DNA from: Nibribacter koreensis
GTDB lineage: Bacteria; Bacteroidota; Bacteroidia; Cytophagales; Hymenobacteraceae
DNA: 64,000 bases
Assembly: GCF_039541795.1 (NCBI RefSeq)
Contig: NZ_BAABGX010000001.1
Coordinates: 1,178,001 to 1,242,000, forward strand
Direction of reading: 5' to 3'
Shown here: positions 15,392 to 23,538 of the stretch, piece by piece
Numbering within the stretch: the first letter of the stretch is position 1
How the letters are laid out: every line of letters begins with the position of its first letter
Notes under the pieces: generated by a model
The model's database searches: none
The model's input: only the letters and a program-made list of their open reading frames with translations
Told to the model about the DNA's origin: nothing
Program-made: the position numbers and the translations under genes

Positions 15392-17086
15392 TCATTTTCT
15401 TACAATGGCCAATCGCTTGACTACGCGCTCCTTGCCAATCTGGAGCGAATACAAATACATACCGGCACTCAGTTTTCTGCCTTGGGCATCCGTTCCGTCC
15501 CATTCCACCTGATGCGCGCCGGCTGACAGGGTTTCATTCAATACCGTGGTGATTTTCTTCCCAGCCAAATCTGAGATAGTCAATACTACCGGTGCTTTTT
15601 GAGGAGAGGTAAAGGTGAAGGCCGTGCTTTCTGAAAAAGGATTAGGATAGACACGGTTCTCAAAGGCGTCTACTTCTTCTCTTGAGCCAGTCACTACGGC
15701 TGTGGTCATGCTGTTGAGGTATTCCTCCAGGTTAGTGTAACCGTCGTTGTCTGCGTCTGCGTTGCGGTCCTCGGCGTTGTTCGGGTTCAGGCCTTGTTGC
15801 GTCTCCCAGGTGTCAGGCATGCCGTCTTTGTCGGTATCGGTGGGGGCAGGCAGAGACTCTAAAGAGGGCCACCCGCCTACCGAGGCTTGGGTGTCAATGA
15901 TGCCCTTGGCGGCGCCGTACGCTCCCCCGTAGGTGGCAGTGCCGGTGCGCACTTCATTGATGATTCTGGCGTCCACGGCATCGCGCTTCAGGCTGGCGCC
16001 CACCTGTGCCAAAACGGCCTCATAGGCTTGCACCGCGGTATGGTCTGTGGCAATGTGGTAGTCAATGGGAGCCTGCAACCGTACGTTGGGCCGCTTTGCT
16101 ACTGGAACGGCGCTGTTATAGTCTACGCCGCCCGCCCAGTTGTCTGCCGTGACGGTGGGATTGTTGTGCACGTAATTACCGGCAATGTAAAAGGTACCGT
16201 GACCGGCTCCGTATTGTGGGTCAGACTCATAGGATACTTCTACAATGCGCTTGGTTCTACTACTAGACGTGGCTGGCCCTGGCTTGTAGTAGTTATTGAC
16301 CATGTTGTACTTGCCGTTCTCTCCTCCGTATGCACTGTTGCCGCCCCAATTATAGATGACGTTGTTTCGGAAGTCCATGTGCTCATTGGGGTAGGTTCCT
16401 CCGCTGATGCCTGAGCGCCCCCCGCCGTTGAACCGCGGGTTTCGGCTGGTATGGTGGGCCAATAAGTTATGATGAAAGGTGGCATGGTCTCCGCCCCAGA
16501 TGCCGCCGTAGCCATGATCGCCTTTGTCATGTACTGACCGGAAAAGGCTTTCGCTCAACAAGCACCATTGCATGGTGAAATTCTTGTTCAGGTAGAAACT
16601 GGCGATTTCATCTACAGACCAGCTCATGGTGCAATGGTCTAGGATGATGTTCTGGCGGTTGCGTCCCCAGATGGCGTCATTGTCTACCTTGGCCTCATCT
16701 CCCAGCCTGAAGCGCATATACCGAATGATGATGTTGTCTGCGTCTACCTGCACCGTTTGGTTGCTGATGCAGATGCCATCGCCGGGCGCGGTTTGGCCGG
16801 CAATGGTCAGGTTGCCGTTTTTAATGGTAAGCGGTGTTAAAAGTTTGATGGTGCCGCTTACTCTAAAGACAATGGTTCTTGCCCCAGACGCCAATACCGC
16901 CGCCCTAAAACTCCCAACGCCTGAGTCGTTCAGGTTGGTCACCTCATAGACCACGCCTCCCCTGCCGCCGGTAGTGAATCGGCCAAAGCCTTCTGCCCCC
17001 GGGAACGCCAGTTGTTGTGCCTGCGTGTCTATCCCTGTCATTAACATGGCGGCTAGTGGAAGGATGTATAGAATAGACTTTTTCAT
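15392..17086 (-). CDS. Secreted PL1 pectate lyase with calcium-type repeat and T9SS sorting domain
   Basis: Pectate lyase of 564 residues from the start at 17086 (MKKSILYILPLAAM, signal peptide cleaved after TQA); the open frame continues 20 residues upstream into palindrome copy 7 and is unlikely to be translated. The PL1 beta-helix starts with FPGAEGFGRFTTGGRGG, has ILDHCTMSWS near residue 149 and SRNPRFNGGG near 215. Around 415-460 lies an Asp-rich motif (DTDKDGMPD, DADNDGYTN) like thrombospondin type 3/dockerin calcium loops. The C-terminus from RVYPNPFSES (about 478) is a T9SS sorting domain. It is close in type to the 464-residue PL1 at 20463, which lacks the sorting domain. Confidence 0.94.
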   Translation of the reverse strand: MKKSILYILPLAAMLMTGIDTQAQQLAFPGAEGFGRFTTGGRGGVVYEVTNLNDSGVGSFRAAVLASGARTIVFRVSGTIKLLTPLTIKNGNLTIAGQTAPGDGICISNQTVQVDADNIIIRYMRFRLGDEAKVDNDAIWGRNRQNIILDHCTMSWSVDEIASFYLNKNFTMQWCLLSESLFRSVHDKGDHGYGGIWGGDHATFHHNLLAHHTSRNPRFNGGGRSGISGGTYPNEHMDFRNNVIYNWGGNSAYGGENGKYNMVNNYYKPGPATSSSRTKRIVEVSYESDPQYGAGHGTFYIAGNYVHNNPTVTADNWAGGVDYNSAVPVAKRPNVRLQAPIDYHIATDHTAVQAYEAVLAQVGASLKRDAVDARIINEVRTGTATYGGAYGAAKGIIDTQASVGGWPSLESLPAPTDTDKDGMPDTWETQQGLNPNNAEDRNADADNDGYTNLEEYLNSMTTAVVTGSREEVDAFENRVYPNPFSESTAFTFTSPQKAPVVLTISDLAGKKITTVLNETLSAGAHQVEWDGTDAQGRKLSAGMYLYSLQIGKERVVKRLAIVRK

Positions 17087-17113
17087 GGGTTTGTTGTTTA
17101 GGGGAGTTTTATT

Positions 17114-17151
17114 CGTTTTTAGCCTAGTTTCTTGAAAAGAGGCCAAAAACG
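17114..17151. repeat. Intergenic palindrome copy 7
   Basis: Slightly degraded core copy (TTTTTAGCCTAG against AGAGGCCAAAAA). It ends 20 bp from the CE8 stop and only 27 bp before the PL1-T9SS start codon, so it must lie inside the leader of PL1 mRNA if the genes are cotranscribed. Confidence 0.85.
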
Positions 17152-17171
17152 GAGTACGCCGTCATGCTGTT

Positions 17172-18173
17172 TTACTTTCCGGCGGGTGGGGCAGGCTTTT
17201 CAGCGAGTGGGTCCCAATCTCCGAAGATTTTTTTCAAGGTATATTCCTGTGCTTCTATCGCGGTCAATTGCTTAGACCATTTCACCCTGGCTTTTGGGTT
17301 GGCGCCCGGTCCTTTAGAGTTGTACTCCGCGTACAGCACCTGCTGTTCAGCCTCGGGTTTATTCCAGTTGTGCCAACCAGCGGGGTTGATGTGCTTGCCA
17401 AGGTAGGTGTTCAAAAAAACCGTTTTCGCGAAGGGTCTCCAGGGACGGCCCAAATAATATGATTTCTCAGGAGCATCTCCCGTGAGCCGACAGTTCAAGA
17501 AGACAAAGCCGTAGGGCTGGCCTTCACTGGTAGAGGCGGCTGTTACGTAGTTGCCCCCTTTCTTGCTGTAGATTTCGCAATTTTCAAACACGGCCGTAGA
17601 CCACCCGAAGATGAAATCTGTGGTGCCTTCAATGTAGCAGTCTTTGTAGTACTGGCGGCTCTTCTCGCCATGCGGGTAGAGCGTGTCTTGAAAGCCTAAG
17701 AAGCGGCAGTTCTGAAACATGACCTTGTCGCCGTCCACGCGAACGGCTACGGCCTGCCCTACTGGCCCGGCGCTGTTCTCAAAGGTGATGTTTTCCGCCT
17801 TGAACTCGTCCCCGAAGACATAGAAACTGGTAGAACCCGTGGTACCCATCTCCTCGCCAAAGCGGTTTTTCTTGCTGGCAAAGTCATCATGGGTGAGAAT
17901 GGTTTTTTGCACGTCCTGTCCTACCAATCGCACGCCGGTCTTAGAGGGAGCCACCGTAATCTTCTCTTTGTAAACGCCGTTTTTGATGTAAATGGTGGTG
18001 GGGTTCTTCCGGAAGTCTGGCACGGCGTTGATGGCTTCCTGCACGGTCTTAAACTGACCAGACCCGTCATGGGCCACCACAAAATCATAGGACTGCGCGC
18101 GGGCCTGGGCAATGAGTATACCTAGCAGAATGAGCAGTACCAGAATCTTCTTGAACTCCATTCTCAGTATCAT
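17172..18173 (-). CDS. CE8 pectin methylesterase
   Basis: Single-domain pectinesterase of 333 residues (or 329 from an internal ATG at 18161), with a signal peptide ending AQAQS. CE8 motifs are intact: GFQDTLY near residue 161, GTTDFIFGW near 187 and LGRPWRPF near 241. The first ATG overlaps the TGA of the GH105 gene as ATGA, which indicates translational coupling, whereas the internal MEFKK start makes a more typical signal peptide; I cannot decide between them. No sorting domain is present, so it should act in the periplasm on imported methylated oligogalacturonides before GH105 and GH28. Confidence 0.93.
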   Translation of the reverse strand: MILRMEFKKILVLLILLGILIAQARAQSYDFVVAHDGSGQFKTVQEAINAVPDFRKNPTTIYIKNGVYKEKITVAPSKTGVRLVGQDVQKTILTHDDFASKKNRFGEEMGTTGSTSFYVFGDEFKAENITFENSAGPVGQAVAVRVDGDKVMFQNCRFLGFQDTLYPHGEKSRQYYKDCYIEGTTDFIFGWSTAVFENCEIYSKKGGNYVTAASTSEGQPYGFVFLNCRLTGDAPEKSYYLGRPWRPFAKTVFLNTYLGKHINPAGWHNWNKPEAEQQVLYAEYNSKGPGANPKARVKWSKQLTAIEAQEYTLKKIFGDWDPLAEKPAPPAGK

Positions 18174-19402
18174 TTGGCGGCCTGTTGGTTCAATTCCTCA
18201 AACTCCAGAGAGGCCATAATGAACGGCGACACCGCCTTCGGGTCATTGTCGCGCTTCTCCTCATGAATGTAATATTCATAAGAACCCGAGCGGTACGGCG
18301 TGCCGCCTAGACCTGCCACCGCGCATACCTGTGTAATACTGATGGTACCGTCTGGGTTTTCCTTGATAAGGTTGTTGAGTAAGCCTTTGTAGCCGTTCTT
18401 GGCGTTCTGCAGGTACTTTTTGTCTATGTGACCCTTCTTTACCGCTTTAACCAGAAAATACGTGAACATGCTGGAGGCCGAGCCCTCTAAGTAGTTACCT
18501 TCTCTGCCGGCCTGGTCCACTACCTGCCACCAAAGTCCAGTGGCCGGGTCTTGGTATTGCGCAATGGAGCTGGCCATTTTCTGCGTGATTTTCAGGATTT
18601 CTGGGCGCTTAGGATGGTCCTGCGGGAAGTTGTCAAGCACGTCTACCAAGGCCATGGCGTACCAGCCCATGGCGCGTCCCCAGACGTTCGGTGAAAGGCC
18701 CGTTTGTTTATCGGCCCACGGTTGCTCGCGCTTTTCATCCCAACCGTGGTAGAACAGGTTTTTCTCTTGCACATAAGCATGTTTGTCCATGAGGATGATT
18801 TGCAAGGCCACATCGTCATAGATAGCCGGCTCCATATAAGCGGCGGCGTATTGCGTCAGGAACGGCGAGGCCATGTACAAGCCGTCCAGCCACATTTGGT
18901 GCGGGTAGATTTTCTTGTGCCAGAAACCGCCTTCAGAGGTTCTGGGATGCGTGCGCATTTGGTCACGTAGTTCATCCAGGGCAATCTTGTATTTCTGCTG
19001 ACCGGTTTCCTGGTACAGCGCCATTAAGAACTTGCCGGGGTTCACGCGGTCAATGTTGTAGTCGATCTTTTTATAGGTTTTGATTTTACCGTCTGCGGTA
19101 ATCATAGTATCGGCGAAGGCCTTGATGTAGGTCAGGTACTTCTGGTCTCCGGTACGCTTCCAGACCCGCTCCAGGGCGCTGGCAAAAAGGCCTTGCGTGT
19201 AGTCCCATTTCGGCTCTTTTCTAAAGTCAATCATCCAGCCTTCAGGGCTCCGCTTCATTTCAGAATTTGCCATCCAGATGGAATATGTTTTGCCGTTCGG
19301 AGCGGTCACCGCTGTGCCTTGCACTGAAGGTTGTCCTGATTTACAGGCCGTGAACAACAGTGCTAGTAACAAAGGGAGGGAAAACAGGGTACGCTTTTTC
19401 AT
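18170..19402 (-). CDS. GH105 unsaturated galacturonyl/rhamnogalacturonyl hydrolase
   Basis: Releases the 4,5-unsaturated uronate from the non-reducing end of lyase products, giving 5-keto-4-deoxyuronate for KduI. From 19402 the product is 410 residues and begins with a lipoprotein signal (LLLALLFTAC); another ATG lies four codons upstream. The alpha/alpha-barrel motifs are present: WDYTQG near residue 67, MWLDGLYMASPF near 170 with the catalytic Asp, and NVWGRAMGWYA near 240. The length fits YteR/YesR-like GH105. It is coupled to the following CE8 by an ATGA overlap. Together with kduI and the SDR it closes the lyase branch of the pathway. Confidence 0.92.
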   Translation of the reverse strand: MKKRTLFSLPLLLALLFTACKSGQPSVQGTAVTAPNGKTYSIWMANSEMKRSPEGWMIDFRKEPKWDYTQGLFASALERVWKRTGDQKYLTYIKAFADTMITADGKIKTYKKIDYNIDRVNPGKFLMALYQETGQQKYKIALDELRDQMRTHPRTSEGGFWHKKIYPHQMWLDGLYMASPFLTQYAAAYMEPAIYDDVALQIILMDKHAYVQEKNLFYHGWDEKREQPWADKQTGLSPNVWGRAMGWYAMALVDVLDNFPQDHPKRPEILKITQKMASSIAQYQDPATGLWWQVVDQAGREGNYLEGSASSMFTYFLVKAVKKGHIDKKYLQNAKNGYKGLLNNLIKENPDGTISITQVCAVAGLGGTPYRSGSYEYYIHEEKRDNDPKAVSPFIMASLEFEELNQQAAK

Positions 19403-19461
19403 ATATCTTGTCATCGTCTTCTAGTCAAATGCACCTCTTAATGGATGCTCGGTTGGTCTAT

Positions 19462-19499
19462 CGTTTTTGGCCTGTTTTCTGAAAATTAGGCCAAAAACG
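19462..19499. repeat. Intergenic palindrome copy 8
   Basis: Near-canonical core copy with one mismatch (CCTGTTTTC against GAAAATTAGG). It abuts the CE8 stop codon (2 bp) and lies 60 bp before the GH105 start. Confidence 0.88.
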
Positions 19500-19501
19500 G
19501 G

Positions 19502-20449
19502 TTAAGGCTTGGTTGGATTCCAGTTGTCTTTGCCAGCCAACACTACTTCGGGCTTGGACAGTTTTTTGGCTTCTTTTCTTTTTAGTTGTCTAGACCAAGC
19601 CACTCTTTTTTCAGGGGCGGCGCCTGGTCCCTTGGATTTGTATTCCGCGTAAAAGGTGGTCTTCTCGGCGTCTGGTTTGCTCCAATTGTGCCAGCCTTCG
19701 GGCCGAATGAAAGCGCCTAGGGTGGAATTCAAAAACACCGTCTGCGCAAAAGGCCGCCAGGGTCTGCCAAGGTATACTTTGGTTGCCACTTCTGAGGCGG
19801 TGACGGTGCAGTTCTTGAACACATAGCCAAAGGGTTGCCCCTGCGGCGTAGAAGCGGCCGTGATGTAGGAGTTCTTCTTGCAATGAATGATGCAGTTCTC
19901 AAAAAACGCCGTGGCCGGCCCGAAGATAAAATCTGTGGTGCCTTCTATGTAGCAGTCTTTGTAGTATTGACGGCTGTTGTCTACCCCCGCGTACAGCGTG
20001 TCCTGGTCACCTATGATGCGGCAGTTGGTGAACACGCACCGGTCGGCCTCCACATGCAGGGCCACCGCCTGCCCTACCGGGCCCGCACTGTTTAGGAAGG
20101 TGATGTTCTCGGCTCTGAACTCGTTGCCCTGCACTAGCACCGTGTAAGAGGTGAAGGTATTGATGTCGCCTTTCCCTGAGTAATCATTCCAGTCGATTAT
20201 GGTCTTCTCCCGGTCTTCGCCAATAAACGACACCTTGGTCTTCCAGGAAGGCACAACTATTTTCTCTTTATAGGTACCGTTCTTGATATGGATTTCTATG
20301 CGGTCTTGCGGGAAGGCGGGAATGGCGTCTACCGCGGTCTGAATAGTCGTGTAATCACCAGAGCCGTCCTGCGCCACCACCAGCTTTTTGTGCTGCGCCT
20401 GCGCCAGAAACCCCGAAAAAAATACAACCAAAACCGCTATCCACTTCAT
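19502..20449 (-). CDS. CE8 pectin methylesterase
   Basis: Single-domain pectinesterase, 315 residues, signal peptide ending FLAQA. Motifs GDQDTLYAG near residue 148, GTTDFIFGP near 173 and LGRPWRPF near 226 carry the two Asp, Gln and Arg of the family. It is the closest relative in the window of the CE8 at 17172 (shared RQYYKDCYIEGTTDFIFG) and looks like a gene duplication. It follows the PL1 at 20463 by 13 bp, so these two are one transcription unit. No lipobox or sorting domain; periplasmic location expected. Confidence 0.94.
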   Translation of the reverse strand: MKWIAVLVVFFSGFLAQAQHKKLVVAQDGSGDYTTIQTAVDAIPAFPQDRIEIHIKNGTYKEKIVVPSWKTKVSFIGEDREKTIIDWNDYSGKGDINTFTSYTVLVQGNEFRAENITFLNSAGPVGQAVALHVEADRCVFTNCRIIGDQDTLYAGVDNSRQYYKDCYIEGTTDFIFGPATAFFENCIIHCKKNSYITAASTPQGQPFGYVFKNCTVTASEVATKVYLGRPWRPFAQTVFLNSTLGAFIRPEGWHNWSKPDAEKTTFYAEYKSKGPGAAPEKRVAWSRQLKRKEAKKLSKPEVVLAGKDNWNPTKP

Positions 20450-20462
20450 CCTTATCTCCCTC

Positions 20463-21857
20463 CTACTTTACCAAACTGTTCAAATACACCTCAATGTTGG
20501 AATATTGCTTGTGCAGGGTGAATGCCGTTGCATCTGCCGCGCTGGCCGGGTTCAGTTTGTGCTGTGTTTCCCAGGCGTCCGGCATGCCATCCAGGTCATT
20601 ATCCTCGGGGGTAGGCGCCGATTTTAAAACTGGGTAGCCGCCTGCCTCTTGCGGCGTGTCAATGATGCCGTTCTTTTTCTTGCCGTTGGCAGAGGTTCCG
20701 GTTTTCACTTCCTGCACCAACCGCGCATCTACGGCGTCACGCTTGTGACTGGCACCCGCGCTAGCCAAGACTGCCTCAAAGGCCGCCTGCGGAGCTTGCA
20801 CCTTTATAGAATTTACCACGAAGGCTTTGCTTACTTTAGCCGAGTCAGGATGATCTGCCTGGACGCCCCCGGCCCAGTTGTCTTTTGAGATGGCCGGAAA
20901 ACCGTCAACGTAATTACCGGCCACGTAAAACTGGCCGTAGGGCTGAGACGGGTTCACGATTCTATCCTTCTTGGAAGAAACCGTGGCTGGTCCGGCCTTG
21001 TAGTAATTGTTGACCATGTTGTAACGGCCTTTCTCGCCGCCATAGGTATTGTTCTGGCCCCAGTTGTAGACCACGTTGTTGCTAAAGTCTACCAGTTCTT
21101 CTGGTGAGTTGGGCGTAGTGCTGGACCCGCTGAAGCGTGGCATTCTGCTGTTGTGACTAGCCAATAAATTGTGATGGAAGCTAGCGCCCATGCCGCCCCA
21201 GATCCCGCCGTAGCCGTGGTCTCCCTTGGCGTGCACAGACTGGTTCAGGCTTTCTGAGATGATGCTCCACTGCAGGGTAAAGTTCTTGTTGCGGTAAAAA
21301 GAGGCGCTTTCATCAGTGGCCCAGCTCATGGAGCAGTGGTCAATGATGATGTTGCTGTTGCCTTTGTTGGCGCCAAATGCGTCTGCCTGCTGGCCTGCCT
21401 TGTCGCCTAGCCTAAACCGAAGGTACCGCACTATCACGTTGTCTGCCTTGATGCTGACCTGGTAATTTTTAAGACAGATACCATCTCCAGGCGCCGACTG
21501 GCCGGCAATGGTCAGGTCCCCGTTGTTGATGTCCAGCGGAGCCTCTAGCTCAATGTTACCAGACACGGCGAAGACGATGATGCGGGGTCCCTTCTTTCTG
21601 ATGGCTTCCCGTAAACTGCCGGGGCCGTTGTCATTTAAATTAGTTACCACTACCACTTGACCGCCCCGTCCGCCGGTGGTGTGCTTGCCAAATCCTTCGG
21701 CTCCCGGGAAGGCCAGCGCCTGTCCGGTTTCTACCGGCAACGCACTGGCAGAGGTGACTCCCCCTGAAGCTGATTTCTGAGCGCACCCTGAAAAGGAGAC
21801 CATTTGGAAGGCAAGTCCCAGCAGGGAAAGTTTGGTAAGGGTATGTGGTACTTTCAT
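20463..21857 (-). CDS. PL1 pectate lyase, periplasmic or lipid-anchored
   Basis: Pectate lyase of 464 residues. The N-terminus has a signal ending SFSGC, a weak lipobox. The PL1 helix begins FPGAEGFGKHTTGGRGG near residue 50 and holds IIIDHCSMSWA near 170 and NSRMPRFSGS near 240. The end carries an Asp-rich DNDLDGMPDAWE segment as in the T9SS PL1 at 15392 but stops there without a sorting domain. The paired layout PL1-CE8 here mirrors the CE8-PL1 pair at 10142-4685, except that this pair stays with the cell. It probably shortens imported oligogalacturonides. Confidence 0.92.
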   Translation of the reverse strand: MKVPHTLTKLSLLGLAFQMVSFSGCAQKSASGGVTSASALPVETGQALAFPGAEGFGKHTTGGRGGQVVVVTNLNDNGPGSLREAIRKKGPRIIVFAVSGNIELEAPLDINNGDLTIAGQSAPGDGICLKNYQVSIKADNVIVRYLRFRLGDKAGQQADAFGANKGNSNIIIDHCSMSWATDESASFYRNKNFTLQWSIISESLNQSVHAKGDHGYGGIWGGMGASFHHNLLASHNSRMPRFSGSSTTPNSPEELVDFSNNVVYNWGQNNTYGGEKGRYNMVNNYYKAGPATVSSKKDRIVNPSQPYGQFYVAGNYVDGFPAISKDNWAGGVQADHPDSAKVSKAFVVNSIKVQAPQAAFEAVLASAGASHKRDAVDARLVQEVKTGTSANGKKKNGIIDTPQEAGGYPVLKSAPTPEDNDLDGMPDAWETQHKLNPASAADATAFTLHKQYSNIEVYLNSLVK

Positions 21858-21950
21858 TTGTTATTTGATAGTGAAGAGGCGGGAATAGCCGGTAATGAAA
21901 TCCCGCGTCCTACGTGAGTTTAAAGTAAATCTCCTGCTTTAGTTGACCCT

Positions 21951-21988
21951 CGCTTTGGGGTTATTTTCTGGAAAACAGGCCAAAAACG
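21951..21988. repeat. Intergenic palindrome copy 9 (decayed left arm)
   Basis: The right arm GAAAACAGGCCAAAAACG is canonical but the left arm reads CGCTTTGGGGTTATTTTC and no longer pairs well. It lies between the DUF4861 stop and the PL1 start on the minus strand. It shows that copies can decay. Confidence 0.75.
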
Positions 21989-22006
21989 ACATCAGCAAGG
22001 GTACTG

Positions 22007-23305
22007 TTATTTTGAAATTTTCACCTGTGCCGGGTTCGCCAATTCTTCAGCCACACGTTCTATATATTTCAGGAACTCTGCTTCGGTTTTTATGCCGTTC
22101 TGCTCCAGCTCCCAGGCCGCCAGAAAGTAGTATTCAGCCTGCCCGTTGCTTGGTTTTAATAGCACTAAGTGGTTCAATGGATCTTCTGTAATGGAGATCA
22201 AATCCTGCGGTTTAAAGAACACGGCAATGCCTACGTTGTCTGGGGGCGTGTTCAGGCTTTGCTTGCCGTAGGTGGCAATGTACCCATAATGCTTGCCGGC
22301 CTCCCCCTTGTTAGTAGTGATAAGCTTTGCGTTTTTGTCCTTTATTAAGCCGGTGGCAATGTTCTGGGGCTGGCCGTTTTCAATGCGCATCTGGTGGTGA
22401 GTGAGCCTGGTGCCGGCGTGTATGCTGAGTTGAGAGTGTACATTGAGATTCTGCCCTGCCACCCGCCAACCGTAGTAGTCTGTTAAGATGGAAGAATAAA
22501 CGTCTCCGTTCTGCGTGATTTTACTGTAGGTACTGTCGGTTTTCTCTACGCGTACCGCTTGTTCGTTGTCAAAGATGGCCAAAGAGCCTACCCCCAAAGT
22601 CTTGCCTACTTTCAAGATATCCATGCCCCACGGTTGGGCCGTGTGGTAAGAATCATATCCATCCAGACCTACATCTTGCAAGACCATGTCAGCCGTTTTC
22701 TTCCCGAACACGTCCACCCCATTGCGCCAGTCCAGGTAAAAGCGGTAGCCTACTTTGTCAGACTCCCAGCCCGGGCCTTCATAGCGCAGGAAATAGGAGT
22801 GGTCGGTTACCTCATCGGGGACGCGCAAAGAGTCTATGTTTTGGAAGGTGCCGCCAATGTATTTTCGGTTCTCAAAGTGTCCGCCTACTTTTTTGGAAAG
22901 CTCGGCCTGGGTGCGTTTGGTGTAGGTGCGCTTGTTGGTGCCGGTGGCATTGTACCGGATGGTGAGCTGGCGTTTTTCACCGGCTTTCATGTTGTCCAGA
23001 ACCAAGGCTAGGCCTTTGTTGAAGGTGTCTTTGGCGTTGTATTGGCTGGCTATCTCTGTAGTGCCGTTTAGGACTACAAATGCCTGTTTGTTGAAGGAAG
23101 AATGCATGCGCAAAAGGTCGGTTTCTGGCAAGAGCACCAGCACGCTTTCGCGGTCACGGTTGAGGGGGTTGGAAACAGTTACGGTAAAGGATTGGGGGAA
23201 CTCATTGGATAGAAAAGGTACGCCTTGGGTAGAGGCACAACTCAAGTTCAGGAGAAGCAAAACCGCTAGCACTCCGTTTATCCATTTCTTTACGCTACTC
23301 GTCAT
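22007..23305 (-). CDS. DUF4861 family lipoprotein
   Basis: Secreted protein of 432 residues with a lipoprotein signal (LLLLNLSC, Cys near residue 23). I recognise the DUF4861 type from its location in pectin loci and motifs such as NPLNRDRESVLVLLP, HSYFLRYEGPGWESDKVGYRFYLDWRNGVDVFGK and DYYGWRV. Biochemical function is unassigned in what I know of the family. The beta-rich pattern and multiple Trp/Tyr suggest a carbohydrate-active or binding protein. After the lipid-linked Cys it lacks the acidic run seen in the two surface lipoproteins nearby, so it may face the periplasm. It lies directly after the susCD unit and is flanked by palindromes 9 and 10. Confidence 0.75.
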   Translation of the reverse strand: MTSSVKKWINGVLAVLLLLNLSCASTQGVPFLSNEFPQSFTVTVSNPLNRDRESVLVLLPETDLLRMHSSFNKQAFVVLNGTTEIASQYNAKDTFNKGLALVLDNMKAGEKRQLTIRYNATGTNKRTYTKRTQAELSKKVGGHFENRKYIGGTFQNIDSLRVPDEVTDHSYFLRYEGPGWESDKVGYRFYLDWRNGVDVFGKKTADMVLQDVGLDGYDSYHTAQPWGMDILKVGKTLGVGSLAIFDNEQAVRVEKTDSTYSKITQNGDVYSSILTDYYGWRVAGQNLNVHSQLSIHAGTRLTHHQMRIENGQPQNIATGLIKDKNAKLITTNKGEAGKHYGYIATYGKQSLNTPPDNVGIAVFFKPQDLISITEDPLNHLVLLKPSNGQAEYYFLAAWELEQNGIKTEAEFLKYIERVAEELANPAQVKISK

Positions 23306-23360
23306 TTCAAATGGTTTGGTAAGGGGGAATCGCTCCTTTTGAAGAGCAGAATTTCGGGTT

Positions 23361-23398
23361 TGTTTTTGGCTTGTTTTCTGGAAATCTGGCTAAAAACG
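23361..23398. repeat. Intergenic palindrome copy 10
   Basis: Core copy with drift (TGTTTTTGGCTTG against TGGCTAAAAACG). It lies 55 bp upstream of the DUF4861 start and about 140 bp past the stop of the beta-helix lipoprotein. Confidence 0.82.
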
Positions 23399-23538
23399 AA
23401 AAATCTTTGGTTAGGATAAGCCACTCAAAAAAAGTCAGCTCGACCATTTTTTATCAGAATCAGGAGGGGTATGGGAAAGGCAACGAATACCCATACCCCA
23501 GCCTTCTTCTTTATTCATTCATTTACACTATTTGGCTA

